Shown: positions 56,601 to 64,000 of the stretch, piece after piece
Layout: each line of letters starts with the position of its first letter
How positions within the stretch are numbered: position 1 is the stretch's first letter
Source of the DNA: Corynespora cassiicola
Taxonomy: Eukaryota; Ascomycota; Dothideomycetes; Pleosporales; Corynesporascaceae
DNA length: 64,000 nt
Direction: 5' to 3'
Assembly: GCA_022059125.1 (NCBI GenBank)
Contig: JAEUWY010000020.1
Location: forward strand, 1,612,001-1,676,000
Notes under the pieces: generated by a model
The model's input: the letters and a program-made list of their open reading frames with translations, nothing else
Told to the model about the DNA's origin: nothing
Database searches by the model: none
Translations under genes and position numbers: made by a program

Positions 56601-59381
56601 GATGATCGGGGGGGGCTTGTTGGCTTTAATTTCCTCCTCATCCCATTGCTGAAGATCCTTCTCTAAAGCAATGGCCAAGTCGCCGATATTCGTTACGGCA
56701 TATGCCCTCCTCAGCGGGTGATGAAGCCTCCTGGAAGTACTGGTATATGCAATCTCGGCAATGGAACTGGAGGTTGGCGTTTCCAAGAATTTGGACAGTC
56801 GGTTTACATTTTGCACCAGCGATACTGCTGTCTTCCCGGACACTGTAACAACATGGCCTGTTCTGGGATCTTGTGGCTGGGCTTTCGGCGATTCGAAGCG
56901 GCTATCCTGTATTAAGATGCTTGTGTTACCTCCAGCTGCACTGAAGTTGTTGACCATGACCGTTCTGGTTCGACGCGGTTCCCTTGAAAAGGCGGCCGAA
57001 GTCGCAATTTGGCAGCCATGATCCGGAAACAAGGACAGCTTGGGGTTGAGCTCTCCTTTGACGCCACTATGTGGCAGAATTTCTTGATGCTGTAGCATCA
57101 TGAGAGTCTTGATAAGGGAGCATACCCCAGCAGCGGCTTCACCATGGCCGATGTTAGGTTTCACTGAGCCCACAGTGAGGGGCCGCGCACGATGAGTCGC
57201 ACCGAATACATCCACCACAGACTGCGCCTCGGCAGCATCTCCTGCTTGAGTGCCCGTTCCGTGGAACTCAACATAATCCACATCGATGGGGTTAACACCA
57301 CCTTGGGCAAGTACATCCCGAAACAGCCTTTCCTGCGTCTCAACATGTGGGTGGGTTATTGAGACAGCCTTGGCCGAGTGGTTTGTCGCCGCCGACTTGA
57401 TAACTGCCAAAACAGGATCCCCGTTAGCCAGTGCATCTGCCATCCGCTTCAGTACGACGACACCAACGCCCTCGCCACGGCAATAGCCATCTGCTGTACT
57501 GTCAAAAGTTTTGCAAGCTCCTGTTTGAGACAGAAAACTGCCTCGGCTCAGGCCCGAGTACATGTTGCATCCCGTTACAATGTTAGAGCCGCCGGCGACA
57601 GCCATGTTGCATTCGCGGCCACTCAAGGATTTACAAGCCAGCTGGATAGCAAGAAGACTGGAAGAGCAGGCACTGTCAACGCTGTATGCTGGTCCATCCC
57701 ATTTGAAATGGTAGTTGACTCGCCCGGCACTGAAGGCTCGGATGCCTCCAGTGACATAATACATGTCCACTTTCTCAGCTGCATTATACTCTCGCCAGTC
57801 ATCGATGGTCTGGCCAAAGAAGGATCCGACTTTAGTGTCTCGTTCAGTCTCGCTCGGTTCCTGGGAATAGCCCGCCCGCTCGAGAGCTTCATACGTGCTC
57901 ATTAGCAGAAGACGCTGGCCTGGATCGGTCGACGCCGCTTCCCGCGGGGACATGTTGAACATCCGGGCATCAAAGACGCCAGGTCGGTCGATAAAACAGC
58001 CGAATGGAGTTAGTGAGGTATTTTCTTTCTTTCCTGTCGGATCGTAATGGGTTGTTGTATCGAAGCGGTCCCGAGGAATCTCTTGGCATAGATCCATGCC
58101 GGACTTCAGCACTTCCCAGAAAGCATCGAGCGACTCTGCCCCTGGGAATCTACCAGACATGCCAATGATTGCAATGTCTTCATTATCAGATGTGTCATCG
58201 TTTTGTCTTGGATTTCGCTGAGAGGTGCCTGAAGCTGGCGGGGCGCTGTCCCTCTCCTCCAGTGCTGACTCCAGCCTCTTTGATACCCCCGAGGCAACGA
58301 TTGGGACAATACAGAATTTGCATCCACTCAGTAGCGACTTCAGCTGAGAAACGACATCCTGTTGGCGGATCTGGTTGCGGAAGATATCTTCGAGTATTTG
58401 GGGCAATACGTCTCTCAATGTTGTTTCTTGATACGGTCTACCTGTCGAGGGGGAGAGTAGGGTCGTACGCATTCTCATACTCTGCGTACTCCCTGATATC
58501 TGACCAAGTGTCCCGTTCTGCTTCCAGTCAGGCCATGTTAGATGTCCTGCGTGGAATGGCGCTGATATCCGAAGAGGTACAACATGGCATTGCATGCTAG
58601 AGCGGAGAATATCAAGAGTAGATGGCGGACCAGAGACTGTACATGCTGATCCGGTCACCGCACTAATATATGCCACCTTGAGTGGTGGGATCGTCTAAAT
58701 TTTAGTCAGTTACGTGTAATCTGCATAGCACTGGGAAAGGCTTGCTTACTTTGCCTAAGTTCAAATCGTCTAGGTGTTGCTGAAGCGATGACTCTGATAG
58801 CCCACTTAAGGCAACGGACCAGCTTCGTTCGCTCTTTTCCACCAATTCTGACTGACGGCATGCCTCTACACCAATCTTTACTGCAATAGTGACTATTTCT
58901 GGTGTGATTCGGAGAACATCGACCATTGAGTGGGAAGAACTGGCAACGGCAGCGGGAAGTAATCCGGTACACCATCCCAAGATGATTGAATTGTGCAGCA
59001 AGTCGGGCGTGTCCTCCAGACGCCTGAGTTCCAGGTCAGAAGTGTGGCATATTTCTCTATAGGTGTAACTCACATGACTAGGGTGCCTAGCTGCGCTATA
59101 CATAGCAAAATTGTTTGCACGACAGGATCTGAGCATTGCTGCTGATCAGATGACTCGGCAAGGCTCAGGAAAGAGTCAAAGTAGAATCGACCCCTCTTGG
59201 CTGCCGATAAGTCACAAATGCACCGACGTACAGCATCTGACGACCCGCGTAGAAACTGCTGGAGGTATAAAGATGCTGGGCTCCTTCGGTATATTTCTCT
59301 GATATGTGGGAGGATGATTTCTGTTTGGTCCCCAAATATGAGAACTTGCTTCGCGTTGGGCTGAAGCTGACGGCCCGCCAT
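53637..59381 (-). CDS. Non-reducing polyketide synthase, truncated by transposon (SAT-KS-AT-PT-ACP-ACP)
   Basis: Iterative type I PKS making an aromatic polyketide. Exons 59381-59074, 59023-58750 and 58694 onward. SAT: GWCTG (Cys about 121) and PFHAGH (His about 242). KS (about 365-790): DSACSSS (Cys about 537), EFHGTGT (His about 672), NIGHGE (His about 711). AT: FVFPGQGS, GHSLGE (Ser about 980). PT: ASGHMVNG (His about 1309) and NPFWIDN (Asp about 1500). Two ACPs: DLGIDSLL (Ser about 1662) and ELGMDSLL (Ser about 1784). The native frame reaches residue 1867, just inside the thioesterase domain. There it enters the transposon terminus, adds about a dozen foreign residues and stops at 53637, giving a predicted 1,879 aa. 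The uninterrupted locus would encode about 2,102 aa, the usual length of this architecture. Shares a promoter region with the divergent FAD monooxygenase. Confidence 0.93.
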
Positions 59382-60175
59382 GATATACACTTGAGTAGAT
59401 TGCCCAAGCCTGCTTAGGAAGTAATTGAAGAGAAAGAAGCAAAAGAATCCGTAGACTAAGGAAGAAGTGCTCTCACAGTGGGCATCATAAAGAAAGTAAA
59501 GTAGTTTGCTTGTCAACACACAAGCCTAGTCATGAGGCAGCTAGGCACATCATAAGGACTATAAGAACTACAAGATCGAACATACTTTAGAGTGCTCTTC
59601 ATGTGTAATCAGCTAGGATTCGAGTATACATCCTAGGAATCATGAGCTTCTGGATGCACATCGTGTCGCCCAGTCCAAGGTCTCTCCCAGTCTCCAAAGT
59701 TAAAAACGCCTGATCTTTTGGCTTTCACTGAGATTTGGGGTCATAAATCAATCTCCATAAATTCTCCCAAACGCAGCCTTGCTTACAGCGTGACAGCGTA
59801 CTAGGTTGTGAAGTTTGATCAACTGTTTGCCTCAGTCCATGTTACATGGCTGAGACTTCCAAGAGATTGTGACACGATCATGTTTCTGAATTCTCCTGTT
59901 TTGTATGCATCTGTGTGCAAGGTATTTCACCCATGGTGTGCACAGATCAGAGCTTAGCAAGGAAGGCCCATACAGCTTTCTCTCTGACGGTGATCCCTCT
60001 GACAATACAACTCACCATACCCATTCCAGCACGTCCCTTGTTGTTTTCTTGTGGCCCCTGCGCCGTGGTATTCATGTATATATAGCTCATCTATTAAATA
60101 GTGTAAATCTCTACGTGTCTCTAAATTTTGGTCCAATTCTAAAGGAATTTTCAACATCCCCGAATTGAAAGTACA
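59382..60175. promoter_or_regulatory. Bidirectional promoter region, PKS / FAD monooxygenase
   Basis: 794 nt between the two divergent start codons. A TATATATAG element at 60077-60085 lies about 90 nt before the monooxygenase ATG. No cluster regulator gene is seen in the window, so the regulator's binding site cannot be named. Confidence 0.5.
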
Positions 60176-61513
60176 ATGAAATCGGTGAGATTCCACTTCA
60201 TTGCCACTCAAAGCATTGTTCTAAGTTCATAAAGGTTATAATCGTCGGTGCTGGGCCTTCCGGCCTTCTCCTCGCTCTTAATCTAGCTCGTAAGGGAATA
60301 CAGGTGCGGGTCCTCGAGTTGTCCGCCGAATTGGACAATCAGCCACGGGCAACCCACTATGGTCCAGCCGCTGTCCATGAGCTGCGGAGATCTGGTGTAC
60401 TGGAAGAGATTCAGAAACAGGCGCTCATGCCAAACAGTGTCGTCTGGCGCGACTCCGATGGCAATGTTCTAGCTGAGCTACCACAGAGCGCGGTCGCATC
60501 GAAGGATCGTGTGGTGAGCTTGCCACTCAACTCGGTCGTCAAGATCCTTTACGATGCGGTGTGCGCACAGCCAACGGCGCGTGTCGACTTCAGTCACACC
60601 GTCACCGAAGTATCGCAGGATGACGATGAAGCATGGGTTAGAGTCCGGACCGAGCCCCATGAGCAAGATGTAAAGATCTCTGCGAGTTATATTGTGGGCT
60701 GCGACGGAGCCAGCAGTATCGTGCGTCACTCTTTGTTTGAGTCGGAATTTCCTGGCTTCACTTGGGATCTCTGGTTAGTCGCCACAAACGTCCGCTTCGG
60801 GGGTTTCAGCCACGCTGGGTGGTCTGATATCAACTTTGTCATCCATCCGACAGACTGGTTTATGGCCGCTCGCCTAGGCGGCCCGGATAATCTTTGGCGC
60901 ATCACATACCCTGAAGATGCCAAGCTATCAAGGGAAGAGTGTGCCGCACGAGTTATCGACCGCCTACGCTCCATCCTCCCAGGTCATCCCGGTCCAGATC
61001 AGTTCGAAGTTGTCAATTCTAGCCCATACCGCGTGCATCAGCGATGCGCGCCACGTTTTCGTTCTGGGAGAATCCTCCTTGCCGCCGATGCGGCTCATCT
61101 GTGTAACCCGATGGGCGGAATGGGCTTGACTAGCGGTATTGTCGACGTTGGAGGGTTGTCCGACTGTTTCATTGGCATTCATCAAGAATCTGCGACACAT
61201 GAGATCCTAGAAAAATATGCCGAGGTTCGGAGGAATACGTACAGAGACATAGTTGACCCGATTACGACGACTAACTTAAAGCGTCTCATGATGGAGCCGA
61301 AGCAAGCGCTAGCAACGGACCCATTTTTGCAGGCCTGTCGCTCTGCAAAAGACAGCCCTGAAGCAGCAGGAAAACTTGCCCAGTCTATGCGAGTAAGTAT
61401 TTGCTCCTTTTAAAGCATAACATATACTTAAATTTATTTCTCTCTAGGCAGCAGCATTGCTTAAGCATGACTTTACACAATATTATACTACTTCTAGTAG
61501 TATAAGTAGCTAA
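60176..61513 (+). CDS. FAD-dependent monooxygenase (salicylate/phenol hydroxylase-like)
   Basis: Flavoprotein monooxygenase of 410 aa in three exons: 60176-60184, 60235-61392 and 61448-61513. The first exon is only 9 nt (Met-Lys-Ser), joined to VIIVGAGPSGLLLALNLARKG, which supplies the FAD-binding Rossmann motif immediately after the start. DG motif: YIVGCDGASSIVR (about 155). The GD region reads LLAADAAHLCNPMGGMG (about 281), with Ala in place of the first Gly. The last exon encodes AAALLKHDFTQYY, a common ending for this subgroup. Unlike the other hydroxylase of the cluster it lacks a thioredoxin-like C-terminal domain. Divergent from the PKS, consistent with co-regulation. Substrate presumably an aromatic intermediate (inference). 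Confidence 0.88.
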
Positions 61514-61992
61514 ATTACTGTTATAGTAGAGTAATATAAAAAAACCAACTTTGTTTTATAGCTTTTTAATTAAAATAGCTGGAAAAATGAAATAAGAATT
61601 ACTTTTAAAACGAGCTTACAGACATACTCGCGTTATGTTTTTTCACACGTGCAACAGCAAGAAGACACACGGCTGTTAGACCATTTAACTAATTGTCCCA
61701 GGGTAGCATATGCGTATCCGCTCCACCTCTTGTGGTTATCTCGGAGAAGAGCTCGGTTTCCGAGAACCGAATGATTATCTCCGAAAGAGCTGCACCGCCA
61801 TGCAACTCTTACAGTTGTCTTCTCCGAGAAGGCTGAACCCTCGGCCGAACAGTTTTCCAAAATCCGCAAAACACAGGTTGTATTTCTTGCATTTATAAAG
61901 TTGCGAACCTCACACGTTGCAATCATTCCATATTATACAACTACCTCTACACGTTTCAAGAAAGGATTTTCAGGAGTACTAGCTAATACACC
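61514..61992. other. Intergenic region, no gene seen
   Basis: Promoter side of the esterase gene. AT-rich near 61400-61620, otherwise unremarkable. Confidence 0.5.
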
Positions 61993-63015
61993 ATGGAAAA
62001 TATTTCTCGAAAACCAGAAGACCTTCTTCGACTCGCCGACCTCCACTCGGAACTTGCGCAATGGCTACACGATCACCCACCGTCTCCGCAACCCAAAGAC
62101 CTTTCTAGCATGAGAGATGTGTATGAAAGACTCAACCAGCATTACTTCAAGACACTCACCAAGAACTTCACTGCTGATATTCACGTCGAATCTCTTACTG
62201 TCTTAGCAAGGGACAACTATCAAATCCCCATTCGAGTTTATCGACCGGCATCCTCTACTTCACCAGGCCCTGTTATCATCAACATCCACGGCGGAGCCAA
62301 GGTGATGGGCACCTTTACCGACGAGGAAGCACACTGTCGTATCTTTGCCCATGAGCTCAATGCAATCTGCATCAACATTGAATATCGACTTGCACCGGAA
62401 AACAAGTCCCCCGTCGCTTTATATGACTGTTGGGATGTAGTGCAATGGACGGCCACGCATGCTGCTGCTGAACTCAATGGAGACCCCAGAAAAGGTTTCA
62501 TCATCCATGGTTCCTCTGCAGGCGCGCAAATGGTTGATGTCATCGGTCATCTTGCCCGCGACGAGCACCTCTACCCACCTCTGACAGGACTCGTCGAGAT
62601 CTGTACCAGTTCTTGCCAATACAACACCATACCCTCCGAGTATGCTTCTGAATTCCTCAGTTGGGGTCAGGAGATCAAAGGCGGTATTCCCCGGGAGGGC
62701 CTCTTGCGGTTTTACGAGTTGACTGGTGCAGCTGAGGACCCAGCGCACCGGTTTAATTCCCCACTCTTATGGCCAAGTGGTCATAAAGGGTTACCCTCGG
62801 TATTCCTGCAGGTCCATGGGAGAGACTTTGTAAGGGATTCGGCGTTGATTTATCAGAGAGTATTGAAGGAAGAAGGCGTAGATGTGAGGATGAAGGTTTA
62901 TCCAGGCGTGCCTCATGGATTCAATGTGATGTTTTGTGAGACAGACGTCGCGAAGGAGCATGAAAAAGATACATTAGAGGGACTGAGGTGGCTCTTGGCA
63001 CGCGCCGAGAAATAG
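61993..63015 (+). CDS. HSL-type alpha/beta hydrolase (esterase/lipase)
   Basis: Cytosolic carboxylic-ester hydrolase of the hormone-sensitive-lipase family (alpha/beta hydrolase fold 3), intronless, 340 aa. The ATG at 61993 is in a strong context (CACCATGG). Oxyanion-hole motif IINIHGGAKVMG (about 98), EYRLAPE, nucleophile elbow HGSSAGAQM (Ser about 174), Asp probably in GRDFVRDSA, and His in GVPHGFN (about 307). It is the last gene before transposon copy 3. In a cluster whose PKS has lost its thioesterase, it is the only other hydrolase present; whether it acts on the polyketide is not shown by sequence. Confidence 0.9.
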   Translation: MENISRKPEDLLRLADLHSELAQWLHDHPPSPQPKDLSSMRDVYERLNQHYFKTLTKNFTADIHVESLTVLARDNYQIPIRVYRPASSTSPGPVIINIHGGAKVMGTFTDEEAHCRIFAHELNAICINIEYRLAPENKSPVALYDCWDVVQWTATHAAAELNGDPRKGFIIHGSSAGAQMVDVIGHLARDEHLYPPLTGLVEICTSSCQYNTIPSEYASEFLSWGQEIKGGIPREGLLRFYELTGAAEDPAHRFNSPLLWPSGHKGLPSVFLQVHGRDFVRDSALIYQRVLKEEGVDVRMKVYPGVPHGFNVMFCETDVAKEHEKDTLEGLRWLLARAEK

Positions 63016-63581
63016 TAAAATATCATTACACGATCTGATTTAGTCATTAATTTTCTTTCTTTCTTTAAGTTGCTGTTTTATTGAACTCTTAACTAGTGTT
63101 ATTACTATTTGTATCCATCACACGAAAGGGATAAAATGGTATTACAGACTGTCAGTATATAAAAGAAGTAACGAAGAGAAGGGATCTTACGAGCGATATG
63201 ATTCAATAAAATCAAATAGAAAATCTGTCCACCTATAAGAAACTTTTATTACAAACTTGCAGATATCAAGTTGGTATAGAACAGCTAATGCTACTTTTCT
63301 ATAGAGCAATCCTAATGTCTGTCTAGGCTGACAGAAAGATCAATTGACTTGAAATTGGTGTACTCAGGTAGTACATCCGTCATTATAGAAAGATACTATA
63401 ATGGCAATGATGATCACAAGCGCTGGGATATGTTGAGATTTCTCCATCATTTTGCCCTTGTGGCCAGTAATTATCTTCTGTAAAAACGTATTCGTAGTCT
63501 ATACCTAAAATCATTATTAGTAGTAAATTAATGTAATTTAAAGGATCTACTAACAGCTAATGGTTTTGCTTTTTAATTTAG
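63016..63581. other. Intergenic region, no gene seen
   Basis: 3' flank of the esterase up to transposon copy 3; AT-rich, no feature recognised. Confidence 0.5.
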
Positions 63582-63583
63582 TA

Positions 63584-64000
63584 CAGTGGGGTGACATTAA
63601 AATAGTTTAATCGAAAAAAGAGCAGTTTTTAAACTGCTATAACTTTTTAACTAAACTAGCTATAAAAATAAAAAAAAATTATTTAAATAGACATTTATTA
63701 AAACCTTAGGTTAAAAAAAAAGAATTAGAGTTTATATTATAGTTTTAAGGTTATAAATAAGCTTAAAGTAGAGGTAAAAAAAAATACAAAATTAAGTGCT
63801 GATTTATTTTTCATCTAGCGTATAATTTAATTTTTTTTTAATTATTCTAAACTTATAAACTACACATATATATATATAAATTTTTAATATAACTTTCTCT
63901 TTTAAAAAAAAATAATAATAATAGTAGAAAAAAAAATTTAAAAAAATCAAACTATATAAATAAATTAATAATTAATTAAATTATTAATATTTTGTATAAT
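63584..64000 (-). mobile_element. Tc1/mariner-type DNA transposon, copy 3, partial (runs off the window)
   Basis: Begins with the terminus CAGTGGGGTGACATT next to a TA (63582-63583). It continues with sequence matching the transposase-3' side of copies 1 and 2: the CATCTAGCGTATAAT and ATTAATATTTTGTATAAT words appear in the same order as in copy 1. The remnant transposase therefore reads on the minus strand and lies beyond the edge. Same AT-rich decay as the other copies. Confidence 0.85.

Overview
The window is nuclear DNA of a filamentous ascomycete (Pezizomycotina). The evidence is short spliceosomal introns (about 45-90 nt, GT...AG, CTAAC-like branch sites), fungal-specific families (rhodopsin-domain membrane proteins, a SAT-type non-reducing polyketide synthase, a Slt2-pathway MAPKK), and very AT-rich transposon copies decayed in the C-to-T / G-to-A pattern of repeat-induced point mutation (RIP). 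I cannot assign a genus. Exon boundaries were placed by hand from reading frame, splice sites and family conservation.

Left part (1-17 kb) is gene-sparse and accessory: the 5' end of an FAD-linked oxidase running off the left edge (-), a rhodopsin-domain membrane protein (-), an M13 neprilysin-type protease (+), a multi-pass membrane protein (+), an AT-rich scar, a secreted CE1-type esterase (-), a secreted M14 carboxypeptidase (+) and a UPF0658-like membrane protein (+).

Middle part (17-41.5 kb) is mainly core genome: secreted C69 dipeptidase (+), phenylalanyl-tRNA synthetase beta subunit (-), cell-wall-integrity MAPKK (-), a cytochrome P450 (-), a second rhodopsin-domain protein (+), an LAT-type amino-acid transporter (-), the PP2A scaffold subunit A (+), a dithiol glutaredoxin (-) and an LMBR1-like membrane protein (+). 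Two long gene-free stretches (23.8-26.7 kb and 28.5-31.9 kb) hold simple repeats.

Right part (42.3-64 kb) is a secondary-metabolite gene cluster between two RIP-decayed copies of one Tc1/mariner family. It holds an EthD-domain protein, a class A FAD hydroxylase, an MFS transporter, a non-reducing PKS (SAT-KS-AT-PT-ACP-ACP-TE), a second FAD monooxygenase transcribed divergently from the PKS, and an HSL-type esterase. A third copy of the transposon sits exactly at a TA inside the PKS, between the second ACP and the catalytic part of the thioesterase. The PKS frame is open on both sides, so the locus now encodes a TE-less PKS ending in a short tail read from the transposon terminus, plus an orphaned but uncorrupted TE segment. 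This disrupted cluster is the main point of interest.
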